Assembly (NCBI RefSeq): GCF_004361815.1
Contig: NZ_SNWA01000003.1
Location: 665,490 to 729,489, forward strand
DNA from: Paraburkholderia sp. BL10I2N1
GTDB taxonomy: Bacteria; Pseudomonadota; Gammaproteobacteria; Burkholderiales; Burkholderiaceae
DNA length: 64,000 nucleotides
Reading direction: 5' to 3'
A program made the position numbers and the translations under genes. The notes below the pieces were generated by a model. It was not told where the DNA came from and did no database searches. It was given only the letters and a program-made list of their open reading frames with translations. Position 1 is the first letter of the stretch; each line of letters begins with the position of its first letter. This document shows, one piece after another, positions 44,444 to 54,500 of the stretch.

Positions 44444-44944
44444 CTACCTGCCGAGAATGCGCTCTTCCGATTCGCCGACGATCACAATCTCCGTGCGGCG
44501 GTTGCGGGCCTGGTCTTCAGGTGTGTCGTTGCTCGCCACGGGACGGTCGTAGGCAAAACCCCTTGTCGTGATGCGAGACACCGGAATATCGCGCTCCTCA
44601 AGCGCATTGACAACGGTCGTAGCGCGTGCTTCCGACAATTGCATGTTGTACTCGTGGGTACCGACATTGTCCGTATGTCCCTCGACGATTACCGGCTTGT
44701 TGCTACGTTTGAGCAGCACAACCGCGCGAGCAAGCGCAGGCGCTGCGTCCGTGCGCAGTGTCGACTGGTCGAAATTGAAAAGCACCTTTTCGGGCAGCCG
44801 CATCTGCACGCCGTTTTCACCTTGCGTCACCTCGATGCCGGTGGCCTGGTTGAGTGCGATTTCATGGTTGCGATCGAGCCCCGAGCAGGCCGAAAGCAGC
44901 GCGAGCAGGCTGATACCGGCCCCCAGTGAAAGCAGTTTCTTCAA
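44444..44944 (-). CDS. OmpA-family lipoprotein linked to the T6SS cluster
   Basis: The best start is a TTG at 44944, 7 nt after GGGAG, giving LKKLLSLGAGISLLALLSAC, a clean lipobox with the modified Cys. An ATG much further upstream would put the lipobox in mid-protein. The mature part carries the peptidoglycan-binding OmpA domain: VLFNFDQSTLRTDAAPALAR, IVEGHTDNVGTHEYNMQLSE, ARATTVVNALEERDIPVSRI and RRTEIVIV. It should anchor the outer membrane to peptidoglycan. Similar lipoproteins are found at the ends of Burkholderia T6SS loci and may stabilise the secretion machine. Confidence 0.83.
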   Translation of the reverse strand: MKKLLSLGAGISLLALLSACSGLDRNHEIALNQATGIEVTQGENGVQMRLPEKVLFNFDQSTLRTDAAPALARAVVLLKRSNKPVIVEGHTDNVGTHEYNMQLSEARATTVVNALEERDIPVSRITTRGFAYDRPVASNDTPEDQARNRRTEIVIVGESEERILGR

Positions 44945-45053
44945 GTCAATTCTCCCTTGGTGAATGAAGCGCGCCGCAAAAAAGGACTTCAGCGCGCTCT
45001 GGTTGCAAAAATGTGTTTGCCGATACATCAATGCGCCAGGCAGAAAGATCTGT

Positions 45054-45698
45054 TCAGCCCTGCTTATGGGTGCCCGATTGCGGGGCTGGTACTGATGCCG
45101 GGCTCGGGGCCGCAGGTGCCGCCTGCTGGGGAGCTTCGTGCTTGACAGGCTGCGGATTTTCACCCACCAGCACCAGCTCGTTACCGCTGACCTCGATCTT
45201 CACGGGATCCGTGTTTTTCCACTGCTTCTTCGGGATCGCCAGCTTCCAGACCTTGTCCTGCAGCGGTGCACGAAAGAACGCGACCACACCGACCACTCGC
45301 GTGGCCTCGTTCATTGGCTCGACGATACTTGCGCTTGCGTCAGGGCGCAGCACGACATCCTTCGTGCCCAGCAGGTCCGCCTTGAGCAGATTCTGGTCAT
45401 CCCGCTGCAACTGCACATAAGTCAGGTCTGCGAACGTTTTGACATCCCTGAGCTGGTAGAACCGTACCACCACTGAAAGCGACTGGCCGCCGGGAGCCGG
45501 GTTGAGGAATGCTTGCGCCGTAAGGTCGACGGTCATGGCCTTCGCATGGCGCGCAGGGTCGGACTTCGCGAGATTGGCCATGCCATCCGTGACCGCCTGC
45601 ATCACGCCGCATCCGGTAGTAAGGAGCGCCACCGATGCTACGATCGCGAGGCTTGCCCGGCATGGCCATCGTTTCATATCCGCGCGTGGCCGCAACAT
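45054..45698 (-). CDS. tssJ: T6SS outer-membrane lipoprotein TssJ, copy 1
   Basis: The 214-residue lipoprotein has the signal and lipobox LAIVASVALLTTGC and a TssJ beta-sandwich: MTVDLTAQAFLNPAPGGQSL, VVVRFYQLRDVKTFADLTYV, and VLRPDASASIVEPMNEATRV. It ends in a proline/alanine-rich tail (QQAAPAAPSPASVPAPQ) not normal for TssJ. I chose the ATG at 45698 behind AAGGGA; an ATG at 45677 is possible. TssJ forms the outer ring of the membrane complex with TssM and TssL. A second tssJ lies just upstream. Confidence 0.85.
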   Translation of the reverse strand: MLRPRADMKRWPCRASLAIVASVALLTTGCGVMQAVTDGMANLAKSDPARHAKAMTVDLTAQAFLNPAPGGQSLSVVVRFYQLRDVKTFADLTYVQLQRDDQNLLKADLLGTKDVVLRPDASASIVEPMNEATRVVGVVAFFRAPLQDKVWKLAIPKKQWKNTDPVKIEVSGNELVLVGENPQPVKHEAPQQAAPAAPSPASVPAPQSGTHKQG

Positions 45699-45721
45699 GC
45701 CACTCGTCCCTTGGCGCCGTT

Positions 45722-45982
45722 TCACTCTGTTCCCTCCACATGCCAACGCACGGTAATCCTCCAGGGAGAGGGTTCACATCGCCACGGCGGTGCCAGTAGA
45801 GCCTTCCGCACGCGCTCGCGCATGGCGGCTGGAATCCACGTGGACGTCGCAGCTGATCTGATCACGAAACCTTCCCGGAGACGGGCGCCGTCAATCCTGC
45901 GGTCCAGCGCATCAAGCCTGCCGATCAGCTCAGGCATTGACTGCCTCATCGAGGACGCTTCAGGCGTAGGGTCCACTGCCAT
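45722..45982 (-). CDS. Small hypothetical protein between the two tssJ genes, 86 aa
   Basis: The protein has a helical, charged front (RQSMPELIGRLDALDRRIDG) and a basic, tryptophan-containing end (APPWRCEPSPWRITVRWHVE). It lies 5 bp after the upstream tssJ and shortly before the next one, all in the same direction. No family is recognised. Its position makes a T6SS-linked role possible. Confidence 0.5.
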   Translation of the reverse strand: MAVDPTPEASSMRQSMPELIGRLDALDRRIDGARLREGFVIRSAATSTWIPAAMRERVRKALLAPPWRCEPSPWRITVRWHVEGTE

Positions 45983-45987
45983 CGCTG

Positions 45988-46518
45988 TTACCTGTCAGAT
46001 CTTGCGCCGGAGTCGTCCCCGGCGAGCAGGATCTGGTCAAGCAGCAGGAGCTTCAATGGCTTGTCCGCATCGAGTTTCTTTTTCTCAACCGCATATTTCC
46101 ACCCGTTGCCGGTGCCCGGGTTCCGGTAGAGCGCGACGATGGCCACATACTTCGAGTCGGCCTTCATGGGTTGCGACAGGCTTGCAGACGCCCCCGGGTT
46201 CAGTACGGTTGACATGCTGTCCTGCAGGTCCTGTGCGAGCACGGTGCGATCATTTTTCAGAAGATCGTCGTACGACGCCCCATCGAAAAGCTTGCGGTCC
46301 TTGAGCTGGTATACGCGCACCGCGACCGAGGTCGCGCGCCCGGCATCGTCAGGATTCAGTGCATCACGCGCGGACAGATCGACGTTGAGCACCTTGACCT
46401 GCTTGAAGAAAACAGCGTGGTATGCGTTCGACGTTGTGTCGGAAACGGCCTGCCACGCGCCACAGGCCGACAGCAGCAAGGCGGATGCAACAGTAGTAAT
46501 GGCCAGACGGATAAACAT
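45988..46518 (-). CDS. tssJ: T6SS lipoprotein TssJ, copy 2
   Basis: The 176-residue protein starts at the ATG at 46518, behind GAGGA, with lipobox ALLLSAC. It has the TssJ core: LNVDLSARDALNPDDAGRAT, VAVRVYQLKDRKLFDGASYD, and MSTVLNPGASASLSQPMKAD. It differs clearly from the other copy, which argues against a recent duplication. Two TssJ proteins in one locus is unusual. Confidence 0.88.
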   Translation of the reverse strand: MFIRLAITTVASALLLSACGAWQAVSDTTSNAYHAVFFKQVKVLNVDLSARDALNPDDAGRATSVAVRVYQLKDRKLFDGASYDDLLKNDRTVLAQDLQDSMSTVLNPGASASLSQPMKADSKYVAIVALYRNPGTGNGWKYAVEKKKLDADKPLKLLLLDQILLAGDDSGARSDR

Positions 46519-46532
46519 CAACGGTTCCTCGG

Positions 46533-47639
46533 TTATGCGCGTTGCGGGCTCAGGTACGGATTGGGGGGCGGCGCGGGAAAGGCTTCGCGCACACCCAATG
46601 CAATGGTGATCATGCGTTCCTCATCGGCAGGCAGCACGGTCGTCCATCCGAGTCGCGGTGCGGGGCTCGCAGGGGCTGTCCCGATCATCGGGACCGGGGC
46701 CAGGCGCGACGAAACCTCCATGCGAAGATGAACGTCAGCCTTGACGCCGACATAGAGCTGGACGAACGCCATCAGTTCGCGATGCAGCCACGCCCCAGGT
46801 AGCAGGTCGTGTGCATGCTGCGCGTTGTCGGGACGTAGCGTAACCCGCACGGCACGGCTGCGATAGGCAAGCCGCCGGCCCAGCACATAACCGCCGCCCA
46901 GACCCCTCTTTGCCCCTTCTCCCGACTGCGTGGCTGCGGGGTGTGAAGTCAGCGGCCGCGGTTGACCGACACCCGTGACTGCAGGGATAAATTCGTCGAC
47001 GCACACATCGACGCCCGGCACGGCCAGCGCGATAACACCCGCCAGACCTTCTGCCGTACGGGTCTTCAGGTTCAGCAGGCCCAGCAGCGCGAGCATCCGG
47101 GAATCGGGCACCCCGGCGCGCTCAGGCTTCCTGCCCCAGCCAAACCCGACCAGGCACAGCAGGTTGCGCGAATGCGCGTCGCTCCCACCCGGGCGGAAGC
47201 TTTCCGGGTAGCGGTATTTCTTCCATGCGCGGTACAGCAGCGTGACGAAGCGATGATGGAACCGGTCGAGAAAGGCTTCGACCACCTCGTGCCCTTCTTC
47301 ACGCAGAACGATGTCGTCAATCATGTGCGGCGGTACCGCCGCATCGACACCGTACAGGCCCATGAAGGTTGTCCGCACGGATGGTCGCGCCTGCGTAGCG
47401 GATTTATCCCATGCGTCACTGAATTCGACCGTGGCGACTTCACCCACCGGAAACCCGACGCGTGGCCACGACCCGAAACGCACAGGTTCGTGCTCGGGCG
47501 TGTCGCGCGTGCCAAATCCCGGACGGTCAGGCGCGCGCACCTCGAGCAGGCGGCACAGCTGCATGAAGCTCATCCTGGGTGCGCATGCAAGCAGGGCCGC
47601 GACGAGCGGCTCGACGCTGGGAAGATCGTGCGGCTTCAT
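46533..47639 (-). CDS. tssG: T6SS baseplate protein TssG
   Basis: The 368-residue protein starts at the ATG at 47639, overlapping the tssF stop (ATGA). It shows the TssG/ImpH pattern: MSFMQLCRLLEVRAPDRPGF, RFGSWPRVGFPVGEVATVEF, TTFMGLYGVDAAVPPHMIDD, and the C-terminal region with LGVREAFPAPPPNPYLS. It is a wedge component with TssE, TssF and TssK. tssE is not in the window. Confidence 0.9.
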   Translation of the reverse strand: MKPHDLPSVEPLVAALLACAPRMSFMQLCRLLEVRAPDRPGFGTRDTPEHEPVRFGSWPRVGFPVGEVATVEFSDAWDKSATQARPSVRTTFMGLYGVDAAVPPHMIDDIVLREEGHEVVEAFLDRFHHRFVTLLYRAWKKYRYPESFRPGGSDAHSRNLLCLVGFGWGRKPERAGVPDSRMLALLGLLNLKTRTAEGLAGVIALAVPGVDVCVDEFIPAVTGVGQPRPLTSHPAATQSGEGAKRGLGGGYVLGRRLAYRSRAVRVTLRPDNAQHAHDLLPGAWLHRELMAFVQLYVGVKADVHLRMEVSSRLAPVPMIGTAPASPAPRLGWTTVLPADEERMITIALGVREAFPAPPPNPYLSPQRA

Positions 47640-49450
47640 AGCGGAGCGCGTTGTGCCTTGCTGCGCGGCCAGACCGTACGGGTTTGCGACGGCAGGCTCA
47701 CGATCGAGAGCTTCGTGAACAGGTTGATTTCCGCGTACGCTGCAAAGAAGCGGTGCAGCAGCTCGCCGAACAGCATCAGGTCGCCCTCGCCGGCGAACGC
47801 CTGCGAATCGAGTGTCACCTCGATCAGCACACCCCGCTCGACCGAGCCGCCCGATACCTCCTCGAGCAGTTCCTGCGACACCCAGAGAATGCCGGCTAGA
47901 CGCCGCGCGTTTAGTTCGTCGTCGGTCCAGTCGTAAAGCGCAAGCGCGCCACGCAGCACTTCCGCGTCCATCATCGAGAGGAAGTTCGGGGCAAGGTGTG
48001 ACAGCACGCGCCACTGGAACCGGTCGCCCGTGGGGGGATAGACCGGCAACGTGGGAGCGACGAGGTTGCGCACCCCCGTCACGTTCGGCGTGCTCTCAGC
48101 GAGTTCGCTGAGGTTCGCCTCGCGCAGTCCCTTGCGCGGCAACATTCCGTTGGTGCCGGTGACGCGCAGCGAAAGACTTTCTTCCGGCAGCGTTTCCATG
48201 GTTTCCCACGCGTGGCCGCCGAGGATCACCCAGGTCTCGTGCAGCCCCGCCATACCAGGGCGTACGCGCGCATGGAAATACCGCTCCGGCGCCTCGTGAC
48301 GCAGCATGCCACCGCGATGCCGGAACGTGGCGAACGGCACATACTCGTAGCGCTCAGCCGTGTCGTGATCGAACGTCTCGATCGCATCGACCGAATACGT
48401 TTCGACGTGCTCGCCCTGATGTCCCGCGGGCACCACGCGATACTCCGTTTCGTGATGGTTGATTTCAACAGGTTCTGCGTCGAGTTCGAAGAGGTTGATC
48501 ACCGGTGAGCAGAACAGCCTCACATTCTCCCTGCTGAAATGCTGGTCCGACGGATAAGCGTTTTTCAGGACAATTTCAAGCTCGAAACGGGTTGTTCCCG
48601 CAGGTAGCTTCGCGACGTCGAGTCCGCACAGGTCAATGAAGAGGAACTTCTCGCGGAACGAAAAGTACTCGAGCAGAAGCTGGTAGCCCGAGAATGCCGC
48701 ATCCGCCTTGGGCCACAGCCGCTCTTCGGTCGAAAAGCCCGCGGGTTCGATCGTGATGCCGGCCAGTGGCACCGCCTCGCCGTCCCGCACCTCCGGAATG
48801 CGCCACAGGACGGAGTCAACCTGGCGCGTCAGCGCCAGGTGCATGGCGAACGCGACCGGCAGATCCGCATTCAGGTGCAGGCGCAGGCGCGACAGATCGG
48901 ATTCCTCGCGCCGCGCCGAATGATGCAGCTCGAAGGCGAGGCGAATCACCGAGCGGCCATCGTGTCGCACGGTCGGTCCTGCGTGCGTGATGGACAGCGG
49001 CTGGAGCTGCACGGCCTGCGTAGTCCGGTACAGGCACTGCACGGTTTTCGGCGTCGTGCCTTCGGCGCCCGCCGGCGGCGGAACGCTGATCGGGGCAGAA
49101 CGGACGGGCACACCCGCAGGTACCACCTCGGTTCTCTGAAGCTTTTCCCGAAGGGGGATCAGCTCGGCGACCGAGAGCGACGGAATCATGCGCAGATAGT
49201 GCGGCCACAGCAGGCTCACGAGCCCCTCTGTGAGTTCTGGCAATTCATCGTCGAGCTTCTGCTGAAGACGCCCGGTCAGGAAGGCGAAGCCCTCGTGGAG
49301 TCGCTCGACATACGGATCGCGGTCGCCCACGCGATCGAGGTTGAGCATGCGCGCCCGGTCGGGATGCGCCTTCGCGAACTCCTTGCCGGATTCGCGCAGG
49401 TAGCGCATCTCGGCTTCGTAGTAGCGCAGGATCGGATCGTCGTTTTCCAT
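47636..49450 (-). CDS. tssF: T6SS baseplate protein TssF
   Basis: The 604-residue wedge protein starts at 49450: YYEAEMRYLRESGKEFAKAH, then RARMLNLDRVGDRDPYVERL and HEGFAFLTGRLQQKLDDELP, the conserved front of TssF/VasA. The rest is beta-rich, with YFSFREKFLFIDLCGLDVAK and the end of the protein coupled to tssG. Length is normal (about 600). Confidence 0.93.
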   Translation of the reverse strand: MENDDPILRYYEAEMRYLRESGKEFAKAHPDRARMLNLDRVGDRDPYVERLHEGFAFLTGRLQQKLDDELPELTEGLVSLLWPHYLRMIPSLSVAELIPLREKLQRTEVVPAGVPVRSAPISVPPPAGAEGTTPKTVQCLYRTTQAVQLQPLSITHAGPTVRHDGRSVIRLAFELHHSARREESDLSRLRLHLNADLPVAFAMHLALTRQVDSVLWRIPEVRDGEAVPLAGITIEPAGFSTEERLWPKADAAFSGYQLLLEYFSFREKFLFIDLCGLDVAKLPAGTTRFELEIVLKNAYPSDQHFSRENVRLFCSPVINLFELDAEPVEINHHETEYRVVPAGHQGEHVETYSVDAIETFDHDTAERYEYVPFATFRHRGGMLRHEAPERYFHARVRPGMAGLHETWVILGGHAWETMETLPEESLSLRVTGTNGMLPRKGLREANLSELAESTPNVTGVRNLVAPTLPVYPPTGDRFQWRVLSHLAPNFLSMMDAEVLRGALALYDWTDDELNARRLAGILWVSQELLEEVSGGSVERGVLIEVTLDSQAFAGEGDLMLFGELLHRFFAAYAEINLFTKLSIVSLPSQTRTVWPRSKAQRAPL

Positions 49451-49468
49451 CGATATATTCTCTTAGGG

Positions 49469-49870
49469 TCAGCGATGAACTGTTGCCGCTCTGTCGAACG
49501 GATACGACGATTTCACGTCCCGGGGATTCGGGTAAAAGCTTGTCCGGTTAAACTCGTCCGGTCTCTCGAGGCACAACAGCAGCATGCCAATTTGCCCAAG
49601 AATCGGAATGCATGCCATGACCCACCACCAGCCACCGCCCAGTCCAATGTCATGCAACCGGCGAATCTGCGTCGCCACCAGAATCCATGCGAAAACGCAG
49701 ACAAGCGCGCGGGCGGTCAGGCTGAGCACGAGACTGTCGCCAGGCAGATCACCCAAGCCGGTAGTGCTTATCGCGTATAGAACAACAACGACAACGCACG
49801 TGGTAATTGCGCATTCCCTGCGAGTGGCGCGCCCATAAAGAGTGATACGTTTCTTGAACCAGGAAATCAT
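49469..49870 (-). CDS. DUF805 family membrane protein inside the T6SS cluster
   Basis: The 133-residue protein has three to four membrane helices and the DUF805 hallmarks: an aromatic N-terminus (ISWFKKRITLYGRATRREC), the RRLHDIGLGGGWWWVMACIP block and a final LLLCLERPDEFNRT. DUF805 has no known function. It lies between tssF and tssA in the same direction, so it is probably transcribed with them. The role in T6SS is unknown. Confidence 0.8.
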   Translation of the reverse strand: MISWFKKRITLYGRATRRECAITTCVVVVVLYAISTTGLGDLPGDSLVLSLTARALVCVFAWILVATQIRRLHDIGLGGGWWWVMACIPILGQIGMLLLCLERPDEFNRTSFYPNPRDVKSSYPFDRAATVHR

Positions 49871-49946
49871 TCGGTAGACCTCAGAGTTAAATCAGCGTGC
49901 AACCTGCTATGTGAAAACCACGGGTAAGTTACCCGTCGACACACCC

Positions 49947-51551
49947 TCACGAAAGTGCCAGCGCGCGCGCCGGATCGAGCACGGTGAGTTCCGCCTGCAG
50001 TTCGCCGATGCGGCGTGTGAGCGCCGGTTTGTCCGCACCCTTGCGGTTGCTCATCGCCTTGAACGCCCGGGTCAACTGCTGCTTGACCTCGAAAACCAGT
50101 GCCGGCTCCCAGCGCGTGAGCGGCAGGGAGCGTGCGGCCGTATCGAGCTCGGTCAGCAGTGCGAGTGCCGTATCGGGGCGACCGGCATGATCAGCAAGGC
50201 GTGCCATGACAAGTCGTTGCAGGTAGCGATGGCGATCTGTTTTCATGCCAGGCAGCGCCTCTAGCCAGGCGAAGGCCGCCTCGATACCGTCGCGCCCAGC
50301 AAGGTCTCTCGCCTGTGCCTCAATCTCGGGCCAGTCGCCGGCACTGCCGTCCTCGCTCCCGGCCGAGACCGGCAGTGGCGCCACGCTCTCGCCGGCCTCC
50401 AGATCCCGCACGACCGCGTGCCGGGCAATCCACTCGAGCGTCGAATCGTCGGCGAATGGCGTGCCATCGTTGAACGCCAGCCGCTCGATGCCAGGCAGCC
50501 GCTCGAGAAAGAGCGCGAAGTCCGCACGCAGCAATTCGCGCCACGCGCTGTACGGCGCACCCACATGATCGAGCGCGACGTGCTGAAAGTACTGCAGGTC
50601 GAACCAGAGGTGATTGACGCCCTCCATGAACGCTCCCTCGACACGCTCCAGCAATTCGTGCCACTGCTTCTGCAGTACGAGCCGTTTCATCTGCGCGCGC
50701 AGCTCGGCGCGCGGCGCCATGAGCCGGGTATGCGATGCGGCGTCCGACGGGGGCACCTCGTGCAACGTGTCCCAGCGCACGGTGCGCACGAGTCGTACCG
50801 ATGACAGATAGCCGTTCTCCTGATCGCGTAGCCACGTGGCCATCGTACGGGCCTGATCCAGCAGATCGCGCGTCGAGGCAATCGACCCGGACGACCCGGA
50901 CAACCCGGACGATATGCGCGCCGTGGCTGGCAATGCTGGCTGGATCGAATCCGTTACTCCGCTACCCGCCATGCCGTCCCTGCGCTCGAACCTTGACACC
51001 AGCGGCTGCAGGTTCGGACGCGCGGCTTCGGTCCATTCACCGGTCAGCGTGACCAGTACATCGAGCGCCGCCAGCGCACGTTCGAGGTCCACCGGCACGA
51101 ATTCACCGCGGCTCTCAAGCAGATCCAGCACGCGGGTGGTCGCCAGCATCTCAAGCGCGCCCTTCCTCGCTTCGGCACGCGCAGGCAGCACGGCCTCGCC
51201 GAACCGGTCGACGAGCGCCGCGGATAACTCCAGTCCGTCGGCAAAGCCCGCTGGCCCATCCTGGCGCAGCCGGGCGAACGCGTAGTAGCCTGCGAGACGC
51301 AGATCCTTGCCGGTCTCCTTGAGAAGCTGCTCGCACGAACGGACGATCACGCCATCGTCGATCCCTGAGAGCTTGCCTGCTTCATCCTTGAGCGTGAAGA
51401 ACGCATCCTCATAACCGGGATCGCGACCAACACCCCCCTCGCCCGGGAGCGGCAGCAGCCACGACGTCCACGTATCAAGGCGTGCCCGTACGAGTTCGTC
51501 TGCGTCTTCGCGTGCCGGAAAGAGGTTCCTGAAGAGTTCTCCCAGCTTCAC
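49947..51551 (-). CDS. tssA: T6SS cap/assembly protein TssA
   Basis: The 534-residue protein has the ImpA N-terminal domain (EDAFFTLKDEAGKLSGIDDG, GKDLRLAGYYAFARLRQDGP) and a long C-terminal helical part. Its ATG overlaps the tssM stop (51548-51551). TssA proteins start and stabilise sheath assembly. Subclass cannot be assigned with certainty. Confidence 0.87.
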   Translation of the reverse strand: MKLGELFRNLFPAREDADELVRARLDTWTSWLLPLPGEGGVGRDPGYEDAFFTLKDEAGKLSGIDDGVIVRSCEQLLKETGKDLRLAGYYAFARLRQDGPAGFADGLELSAALVDRFGEAVLPARAEARKGALEMLATTRVLDLLESRGEFVPVDLERALAALDVLVTLTGEWTEAARPNLQPLVSRFERRDGMAGSGVTDSIQPALPATARISSGLSGSSGSIASTRDLLDQARTMATWLRDQENGYLSSVRLVRTVRWDTLHEVPPSDAASHTRLMAPRAELRAQMKRLVLQKQWHELLERVEGAFMEGVNHLWFDLQYFQHVALDHVGAPYSAWRELLRADFALFLERLPGIERLAFNDGTPFADDSTLEWIARHAVVRDLEAGESVAPLPVSAGSEDGSAGDWPEIEAQARDLAGRDGIEAAFAWLEALPGMKTDRHRYLQRLVMARLADHAGRPDTALALLTELDTAARSLPLTRWEPALVFEVKQQLTRAFKAMSNRKGADKPALTRRIGELQAELTVLDPARALALS

Positions 51552-54500
51552 TCAACCTCCGGCACGGAACCGTTCGGCAAGGGCATGGCCGCGTGCTTCG
51601 CGGCGGCGATCGCGGCCGGTGGTAACGGAGGCGGACTGAACGAGGAAAGTTTGGGGCCTGCCGTTGCGCCACCGGTCACAAAGATGCGACTGGGCAATGC
51701 GAAGTGCCGAAGCTGCAGTACATCGAGCGGACCCGCACCTGCATCAGTGCGTAGCTGAACCTTGAGCGCAATCCCCTGGCTCGTATCGGGCGCCCACGTC
51801 AGCAGATAGCGTGCGTTGTCCTCCTGGGAGATCTTCGCGCGCTCCAGAAGGCGGATCAGCCCGAAACGTCCCTGTGCGTCGAGCGCGGATCGCAGGCCGC
51901 CCTGCTCCGTCTGCCATTCGATGTGCGACAGGTTCTCAAGCGACTGTCCAGGCCACTCGAACGGCACCCAGTCCTCTTTCTGGTTGAAGTAGTTGAGTTC
52001 GCGCCTGGACAGCACGACTTTCATGTCAGTCACGCCCGGCGTCGCGACGCCCCGCAGATCGAACCGGACATGCGCGTCGCCCGCCGGGAACAGCACGGTC
52101 GATACCCGCGTGAGCCGGTTCAAGCCTTCGAGAAAGCCCGGATCGAGAGTAAGCGAGCCGTGGTCTGTTCCTTGTGCGGCGACCCACCGGTCACCCTGCC
52201 GTTCGATGACGCCAGCCAGTTGCGCCGCGACGAACTGGGCGATCACCCCGTTGTCTGGCCGCATGAAGCGCGCCATCTCGGGCAACGAAGCGTCGTTTTC
52301 CGAATCCGCAAACGGATAGCGGCCGCCGAAGGTGCGGTTCCAGTTGGCCAGGATCGACGTGCGCCAGATGTCGTTCAGGCTCGCTGCTGCGGGCTGCACC
52401 ACGGCCTGCCAGGTCTGGTCAAGCGGTGCCTGGAACAGTTGGCCAAATCCTGCCCATTGCTGGCCAAGGCTCGCGGCAACCCGGCTCGCGTAGTCGCGGC
52501 TTTCCGCGATATCCGATGTCTTGCCCTGCAGCACGGACTGCGCCGCGACGCGCGACATCGCATCGGTATTGGCGCTGTTCACCATCTGCTCGATCTTCAG
52601 ACGCATCGCGGTTACACGTTCGAGATAGCGGGCAAGACTCAGGTCGCCAGTGGCGGCCAGTTGCGCCGCGGCCTTGCCGGTTTTGCCAGGCGCGGCAGAA
52701 ACCAGGTCGCTGCCCGTCAGTCGCAGGATTGGGCCAAATGCGATCGCAAGCGGTGCGAACTGGGGCTGTGCCTGTTTTGACGGGTCTTTCTCGTCGGCGC
52801 CGACGAGTTGCTGCGCCTTGCTGATCAGCGTGTCCGAGAGCGACTGCGTGCTCGCACCCGTACTCGCCTGATACACGATCGCGTTCATCAGCGCGACCAG
52901 CGGCGAGCGTTGCGGGTCGCCCAGCAGGGTGAGCTGGTCGGCCGTGGCCGACAGCGTTGGCGCGGGCTGCCAGCGCAGGCCGTTGAGGAACTGCTCCCAG
53001 GCCCGCGCGTAATCGTCGAAATACCGCTGCCGCAGTTCGGCCTTCAGTGTCGACGGAGCCTGATTCGTTGTCTTTGCGTCAGACAGCACCCAGTCGCCGG
53101 CAACGTTACCCTTGTCGCTTGCCTCGTCGATCGCTTTCGAGATGCGGTCTTCCCAGGCTGCGCGCGTGAAGACGCCCGGCACGGTCTGCGTCGTGTTGAA
53201 CAGGCCCCGTCCTGTGGTGTCGCCAAGCAGTGTGGCGAGCGTCACCGGAGGGTACTTCGGCTTGGCATCATCAAGAATCTGCTGGTAGACCGCATCGGTC
53301 GAGTTCTGGATACCGCGCACGCCGATGACGGTCTGACGCGTGGACGCGACCAGACTGCCGTCCGGTACGATGGCAAGCGAAGAACCGCTCGTGGTGACCC
53401 GATGTCCGAGGTGGTCCGAAAAAAAGTCGATCGTGTGCTGGCGCAGATCCTCCCATGTGCCCGACGAAAGCGGCGAATTGAGAGGACGTGCGGGAACCGT
53501 GGTCGCGATCAGCTGCGGCGTCAGGAAGGCTGCGACAGCGCGTTCTGGTTTTGCAAGCATCAGGTAGGCCTTGAGCGTATCGTAAGCGGCCTGTGCCTGG
53601 ACGCTGCCGCCGCTCGCGATCTCTTCGTCAGACATCGACGCCAGGCGGTGCAGGCGATCCTCCAGCGTCTGGCGAATCGGGCCGACGAGGATTCGGCTCG
53701 CGGCGCCCTCGTAACCTGACCAGATTGCACCCAGCAGGGCGCTGTCACGGTTCAGTCCAAAGCGGGTCATCCACGGGGCGCCGTCACGCTGGCGGGTCTC
53801 CAGCGTGTCGATCTGCTTGCCGAGACTATCGAGCGTCTGCATCGACTGCGTATTGTCCTGGGTGCCAGCGAGCTTGGTGAGCGTGTCCCGGGCGGAGCCA
53901 ATCGTCGCGCGGTTCATCATGCCGGACAGCATCGTGCCAGCGACCCAGCATCCGACAAGCGCCGTCGTCATCCACGCGGCCGTCGTCGACAGTGAGAAGC
54001 CGACACGGCGGCCGTGAATTTTGCGGCTATGGTCGGCGACCGTTTTCCAGATCGTCCTTTGCCTCGGCGGTAGGGGGGCACCATCTTCAGCGTCAGGAGC
54101 TGGAACGGGTACGGTTGCCTCCCGCTCCTTGAACAACGGAGCAAACAGCAACCCGTGGACCGCATTGCGCCAAAGGCGTGACTCCCTGGTCTGCATCACA
54201 AGGTCCGACAATGCTTCGCGAAGTTCCGAAATGTGTCGCGACAGCTCGGCCAGGTACCGGTCGTTTGGATCCTGCATGAGGCGCACGACCCCAGCGTCGG
54301 CAAGATTTGCGGAGAGTCCGTGCAGCGACGCTTCGACCTCGTCAGGACGAGTGCGCTCATTCGCCCAGGTGAAGCCGATCGCCTCGTCGGGCCCGGACTG
54401 TTCGCCGCCAAAGTCGGTAACGTTCAGCAGGTACGCGGGCGCGGCCCAGCGCAGCGCGCGGGCGTGACGTGCGAGCCGCTGGGCCGTCCTCTCGGCGTCA

